Positions 1 through 4,881 of a DNA stretch of 5,457 nt are shown one piece after another; positions within the stretch are counted from its first letter, which is position 1; every line of letters starts with the position of its first letter. The notes beneath the pieces are model-generated. The model was not told where the DNA came from. It saw nothing but the letters and a program-made list of their open reading frames with translations, and made no database searches. Where the stretch lies: the NCBI GenBank assembly GCA_026713745.1, contig JAPONU010000372.1, positions 1-5,457 of the forward strand, written 5' to 3'. The DNA is from a bacterium (lineage in GTDB: Bacteria > Actinomycetota > Acidimicrobiia > Acidimicrobiales > CATQHL01). The position numbers and the translations under genes were made by a program.

Positions 1-2
1 CC

Positions 3-1565
3 GCCCCGACCTCCCCCACAACCGCCCCCGCCCCCGCCCCCCCCGCCCCCCCGGCAGGTCGGGACCGGGCCCCGTGCCCCCCCCGGGCCACCGGCCCCGA
101 GCCATCCGGCACCCTCCCCGGGACGCCCCCCGACGACGACGGCCCCCCCCCCGACGACGGCACGCCCCCCGACGGCGACGCCACACCCCCCGACGGCGAC
201 GCCACACCCCCTGCGCCACCGCCGGGGACCGACCCCGGACCGCCGACCACGCCGCCTGCGCTCGACGAGGGTGTGTGGCTCGACGGAGAACCCGTCTGGG
301 TTGCCCCCTACGACGACGATCCATCGGCCGCGGCCGCGGCCGCGGCCCCGGCCGAAGAGGCCGCGGCGGCGCCCGCAACGGCTCCGGCCCCCGAGCCCGC
401 TCCACCTCCTCCCGCCATGGTCGTGGCGGACGAGATGGCCGACGAGGAGGTGGCAGAAGGCGACGATTTCGCCGGTCCGATGGCCGATGAGGCGGGCGCT
501 GAAGCGATCGAGGCCGCTCCCGGCTCGTTCCAGGAGTCCCTCACGGGTGGCGCCATCGACGACAACGAGCGCTTCGAGGACTACCTGGTCTACCGGCAGG
601 AGATCCTGTCCCTGGGAATCCCGGTCCGGGATCTCGACCCCGCCGGTCGCATCGTGGTCACGGTGACCGGTCGGGACGGTCTGCCGGCGGCGGGCACCGA
701 GGTGCAGGTGACCGCCGGTGAGGTCGAAGCCACCCTGCGCACCACCGCCGACGGCACCGTCCGTTTCCATCCCGAGGCCTACGGCGCCGGCGACGGTCCG
801 TTCACCATCACCGCCGGGGGGACCAGCGGCGAGGTGTCACGCGGCGGATCGCTGAGCTTGGAGACCGACCTGCCGGCGGCGGGCGACGAGGTCACCCTGG
901 ACGTCCTGTTCCTGCTCGACGCGACCGGCTCCATGGCAGACGAGATCGACCAGCTCAAGGCGACGATCCGTGAGGTCGCACAGCGCATCGCCAACCTGCC
1001 GGCCGGAGTGGACCTCCGGATCGGCATGACGCTGTACCGCGACGTAGGCGACACGTTCGTCACCGCCAACTTCAACTTCACGTCCGATGTGGACCGCTTC
1101 ACCCGAGCGCTGGGCGTGGTGGTCGCCGACGGTGGCGGCGACTACCCGGAGGCTCTGGACGAGGCGCTCGCCGAGGCGCTCGGACGACCGACCTGGCGAG
1201 CGGCCGGGCAGGCGCTCCAGTTGATCTTCCTGATCGCCGACGCACCGCCCCAGATCAACCGGCCGGTGCCGACGCCGTACACCGCATCGATGCTGGACGC
1301 AGCCGCCCGCGGGATCAAGATCTTCCCGGTGTCGTCCTCGGGCACGGACGACCAGGCCGAGTTCGTGTTCCGCCAGCTGGCGCAGTTCACAGGCGCCCGC
1401 TACGTGTTCCTCACCGACGGCGCCGGCGGGCGGGCAACCGGGGACGGCTCCAGCATCAGCGAGCGCGACTACGAGGAACTCTCCCTCAACGACCTCATCG
1501 TGCGGCTCGTCGCCGAGGAGATCGCCGCCCTCGGCGGGGCTCGAACGACCGGCGACGAGGGCTAG
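3..1565 (+). CDS. VWA (MIDAS) domain protein with Pro/Ala-rich linker, 5'-truncated
   Basis: The frame is open from the left edge to a TAG, giving 520 visible codons. The GTG at 273 is internal, because the same frame runs upstream as a Pro/Asp-rich linker. Visible order, numbered from base 3: Pro/Asp-rich linker (1-90); Ala/Pro/acidic stretch (about 105-175); a helix around FEDYLVYRQEI (191-201); a small beta-rich, Ig- or carboxypeptidase-regulatory-like region (about 216-272); and a VWA domain from about 298. The VWA domain begins LFLLDATGSMADEID, the MIDAS DxTGS motif with D306. It continues with FNFTSD (T360) and DGGGDYPEAL (D376/D380). Near the C-terminus, KIFPVSSSGTDDQAEF and RQLAQFTGARYVFLTDG are typical of a bacterial VWA subfamily. 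VWA domains bind ligands through a divalent metal. The low-complexity linker suggests an exported or surface protein, but the signal peptide, if any, is outside the window. The binding partner is unknown. Confidence 0.88.
   Translation, partial: APTSPTTAPAPAPPAPPAGRDRAPCPPRATGPEPSGTLPGTPPDDDGPPPDDGTPPDGDATPPDGDATPPAPPPGTDPGPPTTPPALDEGVWLDGEPVWVAPYDDDPSAAAAAAAPAEEAAAAPATAPAPEPAPPPPAMVVADEMADEEVAEGDDFAGPMADEAGAEAIEAAPGSFQESLTGGAIDDNERFEDYLVYRQEILSLGIPVRDLDPAGRIVVTVTGRDGLPAAGTEVQVTAGEVEATLRTTADGTVRFHPEAYGAGDGPFTITAGGTSGEVSRGGSLSLETDLPAAGDEVTLDVLFLLDATGSMADEIDQLKATIREVAQRIANLPAGVDLRIGMTLYRDVGDTFVTANFNFTSDVDRFTRALGVVVADGGGDYPEALDEALAEALGRPTWRAAGQALQLIFLIADAPPQINRPVPTPYTASMLDAAARGIKIFPVSSSGTDDQAEFVFRQLAQFTGARYVFLTDGAGGRATGDGSSISERDYEELSLNDLIVRLVAEEIAALGGARTTGDEG
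165..206 (+). repeat. Two 21-base tandem repeats coding PPDGDAT
   Basis: Two identical adjacent 21-base units (165-185 and 186-206) each encode PPDGDAT in the linker of the VWA protein. Degenerate Pro/Asp copies precede them, and long C runs lie at 1-60 and around 140-152. Because the unit length is a multiple of three, copy-number change would keep the frame, whereas slippage in the C runs would not. Confidence 0.75.
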
Positions 1566-1609
1566 CGCCGGTCCGGCAGCACCCTCGGGAGAAGCGCCGG
1601 CCGGGCAGC
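1565..1609. repeat. Short direct repeat between convergent genes
   Basis: Two 16-base copies (1565-1580 and 1594-1609) match at 14 positions, starting GCGCCGG and ending GGCAGC. They lie between the VWA stop and the RDD stop, in the 46-base convergent gap. CCGGC in the first copy can pair with GCCGG in the second across an 18-base loop. This might help termination, but there is no T-run and the structure is weak. Confidence 0.25.
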
Positions 1610-1611
1610 CC

Positions 1612-2127
1612 TCAGGTCTTGACGACGACCGTCCCGGCCACCTTGTCGTGCCAGCCCCGTCGCGAGGCGTCCCGCAGCAATGAGGAGAAGCAGAGGGTGG
1701 CGAGGACGTACCCGGCGCCGGGGATCGCCAGCAGCACTCCTGGAAGAGCCCACCGAGCGAATGACCTGCCCAAGGTGGGGAGTTCACCGTTGTCGGCTCG
1801 AACCACCCTGATTCCCGTCGCCTTCTTGCCGACGGTCTGGCCCCGGATCGCGATGAACAGCGGGTCGTACAGAAGGCTCGCCAGGACGATCAGCAGCGCG
1901 GCGAGGAAAACACCCTCGACGAGTCCGATCCCGACGCCGAACCCCTCAGCGACGAGCGCCACGAGGACCACGATCACCCCGCCGACGATGACCGCAACGA
2001 GGATCAACAAGTCGATGATCTTCGCACTCAAGCGGGCAGAGGGTTCGGCCAGTTCCAGTTGCTCGCCCGTGTCGAGAGTGACCCACCCCGGAGACGCGCC
2101 ACGCCGGCCGAGAGCTGGACGGATCAC
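1612..2127 (-). CDS. RDD family integral membrane protein
   Basis: Taking GTG at 2127, the product is 171 residues. ARLSAKIIDLLIL places the family's conserved Arg (R32) and first Asp (D39) at the start of the first membrane helix (about 36-60). A second hydrophobic segment spans about 70-94 and is followed by DPLFIAIRGQTVGKKATGIRVV, the typical inter-helix signature. A third spans about 124-151, and GWHDKVAGTVVVK closes the domain. The second family Asp is D88 or D161. The preferred start overlaps the PIN toxin stop as GTGA (2127-2124), suggesting translational coupling. An in-frame ATG at 2160 is the alternative and would overlap the PIN gene by 37 bases; neither has a clear Shine-Dalgarno. 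Longer starts run deep into the PIN gene and are unlikely. RDD proteins are poorly characterised, and some have been linked to transport. The specific role here is unknown. Confidence 0.85.
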   Translation of the reverse strand: MIRPALGRRGASPGWVTLDTGEQLELAEPSARLSAKIIDLLILVAVIVGGVIVVLVALVAEGFGVGIGLVEGVFLAALLIVLASLLYDPLFIAIRGQTVGKKATGIRVVRADNGELPTLGRSFARWALPGVLLAIPGAGYVLATLCFSSLLRDASRRGWHDKVAGTVVVKT

Positions 2128-2492
2128 CGGATCTGACGGACGCGGCCCGCTGTGCCCCATGCCCGGTCGGCAGTGAGGATCTCGGCGTCGAGCCGTTCGG
2201 CGAGCGCCATGCAGAGGCGATCCGCCAGCGACAGGCCCTCCCCGGGACGCCAGCGACGGGCCGCCCATTCCGCGTCGGACGTCACGACAGGTTCAATCCG
2301 GAGGCGATAACCGGACAGCAGCGTCCGAACCTGCTGCAGGTCTCGCCCTGAGGCGAGAGTTTTCTGGACAACCTCCGACCAGTTCGCGGCACTGCACCAA
2401 GACTCGCCCTCCAGCGCGGCCGAGACCCGGTCGGCGCCGTCCTCGCCTCCCAGGAACGCCAGGATTGCCGAGGAGTCGAGCGCCGCTCTCAC
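2124..2492 (-). CDS. vapC: PIN-domain ribonuclease toxin, VapC-like
   Basis: A 122-residue protein, normal length for a single-domain PIN toxin. It opens ALDSSAILAFL with the first metal-binding acid, D6. Further acids at the expected places are E40 in NWSEVVQK, D91 in SLADRLCMALA and D109 in ILTADRAW, giving the full PIN quartet for a Mg/Mn-dependent endoribonuclease. VapC toxins cleave tRNA or rRNA and are neutralised by the partner antitoxin; the RNA target here cannot be read from sequence. The GTG start at 2492 overlaps the antitoxin TGA as GTGA (2492-2489). There is no separate strong Shine-Dalgarno, so translation is probably coupled. The 3' end overlaps the RDD gene in the same way. 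All four acids are present, so the toxin should be active. Confidence 0.92.
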   Translation of the reverse strand: MRAALDSSAILAFLGGEDGADRVSAALEGESWCSAANWSEVVQKTLASGRDLQQVRTLLSGYRLRIEPVVTSDAEWAARRWRPGEGLSLADRLCMALAERLDAEILTADRAWGTAGRVRQIR

Positions 2493-2749
2493 GGGACGGC
2501 AGCCATGTCGGCGTCCTCAGCAGCCGCTGCCAGGCGCCGCTCGGCAAGCAGATCGTCAACGAGGTTGAGCCCTCCGAAGTCGCGCCGGACCCGCGCCAGC
2601 AGCTGCTCTCGTGTCATCAACACCACACCGTCGGGCGTCTCCAAGAGCATCAACGTGACGCCCTCGGTGAATCCCGCGCGCTCTCGAACCGCGGCAGGGA
2701 CGACCACCCGGCCTCGCTCTCCCATCTTGATCGCAAATGTGTCATTCAT
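2489..2749 (-). CDS. vapB: AbrB/SpoVT-type antitoxin, VapB-like
   Basis: An 86-residue protein starting at ATG 2749. Residues 4-48 (FAIKMGERGRVVVPAAVRERAGF through the GVVLMTREQL strand) form a swapped-hairpin AbrB/SpoVT DNA-binding domain, with the GRVVVPAAVRE core clear. The tail (about 49-86) is charged and helical, includes LVDDLLAERR, and probably binds the PIN toxin. It is the first gene of the operon, as is usual when the antitoxin represses its own promoter. An in-frame start at 2788 would add 13 residues (including WWYSCD) that do not look like the family and would cover the promoter region, so I chose 2749. No Shine-Dalgarno precedes 2749. A TATTCT box ends 7 bases before the ATG, which would fit a leaderless transcript. 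Confidence 0.88.
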   Translation of the reverse strand: MNDTFAIKMGERGRVVVPAAVRERAGFTEGVTLMLLETPDGVVLMTREQLLARVRRDFGGLNLVDDLLAERRLAAAAEDADMAAVP

Positions 2750-2754
2750 GTCAC
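2739..2754. promoter_or_regulatory. Imperfect palindrome over the antitoxin start, possible autoregulatory operator
   Basis: GTGTCAT-TC-ATGTCAC is a 7-base inverted repeat with one mismatched pair. It covers the antitoxin ATG and the predicted transcription start, directly downstream of the TATTCT box. Binding by the AbrB-type antitoxin here would block transcription. Part of it is coding, so chance is possible. Confidence 0.35.
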
Positions 2755-2755
2755 A

Positions 2756-2761
2756 AGAATA
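2756..2761 (-). promoter_or_regulatory. Candidate -10 box for the vapBC-RDD operon
   Basis: On the minus strand TATTCT (2761-2756) fits TANNNT and is separated by six bases from the ATG at 2749. Transcription would begin at or next to the start codon. No good -35 lies at 17 bases; a TTGTCA (2779-2774) is only 12 bases away, which is too close. Confidence 0.4.
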
Positions 2762-2798
2762 CCACCAGTGAGTTGACAATGGGATCACCCTGGGTCAG

Positions 2799-2915
2799 AT
2801 GGCACAACTCGAGGGGCTCGAACCAGCCGAACGACGCGACGAGGTGCGTGAACAGCTATACAGGGCGAGGATTGGATCCCCCAGATCTCCGCACACCCGG
2901 GAGGCACCGACATGA
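2799..2915 (+). CDS. Possible 38-residue ORF upstream of the hydrolase
   Basis: ATG 2799 opens a 38-codon frame. Its TGA (2913-2915) overlaps the hydrolase ATG as ATGA (2912-2915), a typical coupling arrangement. The first part (MAQLEGLEPAERRDEVREQL) is charged and could form a helix. The last dozen residues are Pro/Arg/Thr-rich and look non-coding, partly because that stretch contains the hydrolase ribosome binding site. There is no clear Shine-Dalgarno and third-position GC is lower than in the neighbours. I do not recognise it. It may be a leader peptide, a decayed gene end or chance. Confidence 0.22.
   Translation: MAQLEGLEPAERRDEVREQLYRARIGSPRSPHTREAPT
2899..2904 (+). promoter_or_regulatory. 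Ribosome binding site deciding the hydrolase start
   Basis: GGGAGG lies 7 bases before ATG 2912, close to ideal for a Shine-Dalgarno. No comparable motif precedes the alternative in-frame ATG at 3032, although homologs usually seem to begin near that point. This supports translation from 2912. Confidence 0.7.
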
Positions 2916-3655
2916 GCGAGGTAGCCGCACACGCAGACCGCGCCGGCATCGACCACTACTGCTGGCCGCAACTCGGGATCCAGCGGCAGGCCGCCGATGC
3001 CCGGCCCACACTGCACTACCGGGACACCCAGATGGAGATCCACAAGGTGGTCGTCGGACCGTTCGACAACAACGTGTTCATCGTGCGCTGCCGGCAGAGC
3101 GGCGACGCCGTGCTGATCGACGCCGCCAACGAGCACGAGCTGCTGCTGGACCTGTGCCGCCAACTCGGCGTGCGCACCGTGCTGGAGACCCACGGCCACC
3201 AGGACCACATCGGGGCCGTGCCGCAGATCCGCGACGCCGGCTACGACGTGCTCGTCACCGCCGGGGACGCCCACATGCTGCCGGCTTACGACCAGATCCT
3301 GGAGGGCGACTCGGCGGTGGAGGTGGGACGGCTGCGGCTGCTCACGACGATCACACCCGGCCACACCGCAGGGTCGATCTGCTTCAAAGTGGACGGCTCG
3401 CCGGTGGCGTTCACGGGCGACACCCTCTTCCCTGGGGGCCCCGGACTCACCCGTGACGGCTTCGAGTTCCGCGAGGGCAAGCCGCCACCGGCGGAGTTCC
3501 CCTGCGGCGACTTCGCCACCATCATTCGCTCGATCGACGAGTTGATCTTCTCCCAGTTCGCCCCCGACACCATCGTGATGCCCGGCCACGGCGACGACAC
3601 GACCATCGGGCGCGAGAGCCCCCACCTGCAGGAGTGGGTAGACCGCGGCTGGTGA
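2912..3655 (+). CDS. Metallo-beta-lactamase-fold hydrolase, glyoxalase II-like
   Basis: A 247-residue soluble protein. THGHQDHIGAV supplies the HxHxDH metal motif (H94, H96, D98, H99). H151 lies in TPGHTAGS, D170 in FTGDTLFPGG and H226 in VMPGHGDDT. This is the complete dinuclear metal set, so an active hydrolase is expected. The arrangement, with the TGDTLFPGG and PGHGDDTTIG signatures, resembles hydroxyacylglutathione hydrolase (glyoxalase II) relatives. These often act on thioesters, but the substrate cannot be assigned here. The fold proper begins near MEIHKVVVGPFDNNVFIV (residue 41). Residues 1-40 are an extension without a recognised domain, supported by the GGGAGG site upstream. The gene is divergent from vapB (162-base gap) and convergent with the downstream HTH gene. 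Its 3' end has a near-identical copy at 4687-4708. Confidence 0.92.
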   Translation: MSEVAAHADRAGIDHYCWPQLGIQRQAADARPTLHYRDTQMEIHKVVVGPFDNNVFIVRCRQSGDAVLIDAANEHELLLDLCRQLGVRTVLETHGHQDHIGAVPQIRDAGYDVLVTAGDAHMLPAYDQILEGDSAVEVGRLRLLTTITPGHTAGSICFKVDGSPVAFTGDTLFPGGPGLTRDGFEFREGKPPPAEFPCGDFATIIRSIDELIFSQFAPDTIVMPGHGDDTTIGRESPHLQEWVDRGW

Positions 3656-3741
3656 GCCTGCCGGCACGGCCACAGGCGAGGGAGGGGCCCGGGGGCCGAT
3701 TCGCGGCGCCTTGCGCCCGCGCCGAAGGAGCGAACCGCACC

Positions 3742-3775
3742 CCGGTCCCCGACCGGACCACCGAGCGCCGGCTCG
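3742..3775. terminator. Possible bidirectional hairpin terminator
   Basis: The 154-base gap between the convergent hydrolase and HTH genes contains CCGGTC-CCC-GACCGG (3742-3756; 6-base stem, 3-base loop). It is followed by CGAGC-GCCG-GCTCG (3762-3775; 5-base stem, 4-base loop). There are no T-runs, so this would be a GC-only terminator at best. Such hairpins also arise by chance in DNA this GC-rich. Confidence 0.3.
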
Positions 3776-3809
3776 CACACTTCGGCCACGGCTACGGCGC
3801 CCGGACGGC

Positions 3810-4319
3810 TCAAGCCTCGGTGGTCAGCACCCTCCCGGCGCTGCGGCGCAGTTCCAACTCGGCGTTGACCGTGGCCACGACGTCGGCCTCGGGGCAGATC
3901 GGCTGGTCGCCGTAGTGGTCGGCGAACCACCGCTGGACGTCGTTGCCTCGCCAGAGCCGGTAGCGATTGCGGGGGTCCGTCGCCGGGGGAGGGAACCCGC
4001 CGGGGCCGCGCTTGCCGGCAACCAGTAGCCGGACGCTCTCCCGCGTCCGACCGGTCCGGGTGGCGATATCGGAGATCGACAGGAGATCGGCGCCGGCGAT
4101 GCGGACGACCGTGACCCCGGGAAGACCCTCGAGCGCGGCGATGGCGGAGCGGACCGCCTCCCCGGCGCTCGGGGCCGCGCGGTCGAAGTCCACGAACTGC
4201 ACCCCATTGGAGCACCCCACGAGGGCATCGTCACATCCCGCGTCGAACACCGCGTCGAACATCTCGTCGGACTGAAGATCGGCACCCTCGACGATGAGCA
4301 CGAACTGGTAGGTCCTCAT
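3810..4319 (-). CDS. HTH protein with HicB-like N-terminus, putative antitoxin
   Basis: A 169-residue protein. The N-terminal part (about 1-75) begins TYQFVLIVEGADL and continues with FDAGCDDALVG, GVQFVDFDRAAPS and EAVRSAIAALE. It looks like the small alpha/beta fold of HicB-type antitoxins. A helix-turn-helix follows at about 80-101 (LLSISDIATRTGRTRESVRLL). Then comes a MerR/excisionase-like stretch, with GGFPPP at 107-112 and YRLWRGNDVQRWF at 120-132. It probably binds DNA and represses its own operon. It lies 9 bases downstream of the HicA-like gene, and AGGAG in that gap is a good Shine-Dalgarno for ATG 4319. The order (small basic protein first, DNA-binding protein second) matches hicAB. 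The antitoxin role is inferred from context and fold impression, not from a signature I can prove; a plain transcriptional regulator is the alternative. Confidence 0.8.
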   Translation of the reverse strand: MRTYQFVLIVEGADLQSDEMFDAVFDAGCDDALVGCSNGVQFVDFDRAAPSAGEAVRSAIAALEGLPGVTVVRIAGADLLSISDIATRTGRTRESVRLLVAGKRGPGGFPPPATDPRNRYRLWRGNDVQRWFADHYGDQPICPEADVVATVNAELELRRSAGRVLTTEA

Positions 4320-4328
4320 CCCGCTCCT

Positions 4329-4568
4329 CTATGGCTCATCGTGCGGGCAGCGGATGAGCGCACGCCGGACGTGCCGGACGTGCCGGGCGTGGTTGCCCGG
4401 ATTGCGCGGTGTCGAGAAGATCGAGAGCCGGCAGCCCCCACGGCCGGCCGAGCAGTGCATCGAACCCCAGCGGTGACCCGATGGCGCCGGCGCGACAGTC
4501 CACCCGGCATTCTCGGCCTCACGGAGTGCCTCCTCGACCTCCTTCTTGGGGTGGCGCCTTCTCGCCAT
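4329..4568 (-). CDS. Small basic HicA-like protein, putative toxin
   Basis: A 79-residue, strongly basic protein. The N-terminal helix KKEVEEALREAENAGWTV is followed by APSGHRWGSMHC, which resembles the G-S-H catalytic-His segment of HicA mRNA interferases (H32 here). Then come strand CRLSIFSTPRNPGNH and helix ARHVRHVRRALIRC. This is the alpha-beta-beta-beta-alpha order of the HicA double-stranded-RNA-binding-like fold. C39, C46, C74 and H76 could bind metal, though this is uncertain. ATG 4568 has AGGTGAGG immediately upstream, so spacing to the start is tight. It is the first gene of a two-gene unit with the HTH protein. It would act as an RNA-binding or RNA-cleaving toxin if the assignment is right. 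HicA toxins are usually shorter and lack cysteines, so this would be a divergent member. Frames overlapping it on the plus strand show no domain. Confidence 0.7.
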   Translation of the reverse strand: MARRRHPKKEVEEALREAENAGWTVAPAPSGHRWGSMHCSAGRGGCRLSIFSTPRNPGNHARHVRHVRRALIRCPHDEP

Positions 4569-4582
4569 TCCTCACCTGCAGT

Positions 4583-4598
4583 GTTGTTACGATACAAC
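4583..4598. promoter_or_regulatory. Candidate promoter/operator of the HicA-like unit
   Basis: GTTGT-N6-ACAAC is a 5-base inverted repeat 15 bases upstream of the HicA-like ATG. On the minus strand TATCGT (4594-4589) in its centre fits TANNNT as a -10 box; no convincing -35 is seen. A palindrome over the promoter would suit autoregulation by the HTH partner. Confidence 0.3.
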
Positions 4599-4600
4599 GG

Positions 4601-4639
4601 TTGGGACTCACGAATCCGAGACGGGCACTCGTGTCCCAA
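4601..4639. repeat. Imperfect inverted repeat TTGGGAC...GTCCCAA
   Basis: Arms of 7 bases (4601-4607 and 4633-4639) extend inward with ACGA/TCGT after a two-base bulge, leaving a loop of about 17-18 bases. There is no T-run after either arm, so it is not a standard terminator. It could be the core of a dispersed intergenic repeat, a regulatory hairpin or chance. Confidence 0.35.
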
Positions 4640-4686
4640 TTCGATCCCCTGGCCTGGGCCGGCGTCACCGTCCTCCGCTGATCGAC

Positions 4687-4710
4687 GAGTGGATCGACCG
4701 CGGCTGGTAG
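4687..4710 (+). pseudogene. Remnant of a hydrolase gene 3' end (EWIDRGW-stop)
   Basis: The 22 bases 4687-4708 match 3632-3653 of the hydrolase gene at 20 positions. The frame is kept and a stop codon follows: EWIDRGW-TAG here against EWVDRGW-TGA there. In the same frame, PPLIDEWIDRGW resembles SPHLQEWVDRGW, but upstream of that the similarity disappears and no metal motifs are found. The likeliest reading is the last few codons of a deleted paralogous or older hydrolase gene. Recombination between 3' ends is also possible. Confidence 0.4.
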
Positions 4711-4788
4711 CGCCACGTTGAACCCGGTTGTCACGGACGCCGCGCGGAGAGAGAATCAATATAGTTTGAGCAGTTTTCATCAGTTTCC

Positions 4789-4797
4789 TGATATTAT
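4789..4797 (+). promoter_or_regulatory. Extended -10 promoter for the coiled-coil gene
   Basis: TGATATTAT is an extended -10 element (TGN plus TATTAT at 4792-4797) inside a roughly 50-base AT-rich island that contrasts strongly with the surrounding DNA. TTGAGC (4766-4771) is a possible -35 at a rather long 20-base spacing. The leader to ATG 4882 would be about 80 bases. ATCAG-TTTC-CTGAT (4779-4792) is an inverted repeat overlapping the element and may be an operator. The reverse strand carries TATAAT (4798-4793), so the island could fire both ways. Confidence 0.45.
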
Positions 4798-4881
4798 AGT
4801 AGTGCTCGCGGACAGGGCTCATCGGTGGCCGTGCACCGGCTGGTCGCACCCGGCGGGCATCCATTACGATTGGGGAGAGGG

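Larger units (their letters stand above)
4569..4881. other. Gene-free 313-base divergent intergenic region
   Basis: No frame here looks coding on either strand. Going left to right it holds the promoter/operator of the HicA-like unit, an imperfect inverted repeat, a short remnant of a hydrolase 3' end, and an AT-rich island (about 4753-4803) with the likely promoter of the coiled-coil gene. The remainder (about 4805-4870), a GC-rich leader of unknown content, ends with the GGGGAGAGGG ribosome binding site directly before ATG 4882. Confidence 0.6.

Noticed and set aside
328..347. CGGCCG repeat run resembling a Z-DNA or regulatory tract
   Set aside because: It simply encodes the poly-Ala stretch of the VWA protein linker; codon-level repetition explains it.
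74..490. 138-codon plus-strand ORF, almost entirely Arg/Pro
   Set aside because: Frame-shifted reading of the C-rich linker of the VWA protein, with no plausible composition for a protein.
837..1787. 316-codon minus-strand ORF opposite the VWA gene
   Set aside because: Arg/Gly/Pro-rich translation without domain features. It is antisense to a clear VWA domain and runs into the RDD gene's 3' end; a GC-rich shadow frame.
2773..2778. Perfect TTGACA (-35 consensus) on the plus strand between vapB and the hydrolase
   Set aside because: No TANNNT box lies 16-19 bases downstream. TATACA at 2857-2862 is too far away and is itself a weak -10, so no plus-strand promoter can be supported.
2795..3778. 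327-codon minus-strand ORF opposite the hydrolase
   Set aside because: It is antisense to a gene with a complete metal-ligand set and a good ribosome binding site, and its translation shows only low-complexity Val/Gly/His-rich sequence.
3286..4215. 309-codon minus-strand ORF across the hydrolase and HTH genes
   Set aside because: Arg/Gly/Pro-rich. It covers parts of two well-supported genes in other frames, with no recognisable domain.
4519..4734. 71-codon minus-strand ORF upstream of and overlapping the HicA-like gene
   Set aside because: No domain, no ribosome binding site evidence, and it conflicts with the better-supported HicA-like frame. Its TPAQARG-type text is reminiscent of spurious ORFs over intergenic repeats.
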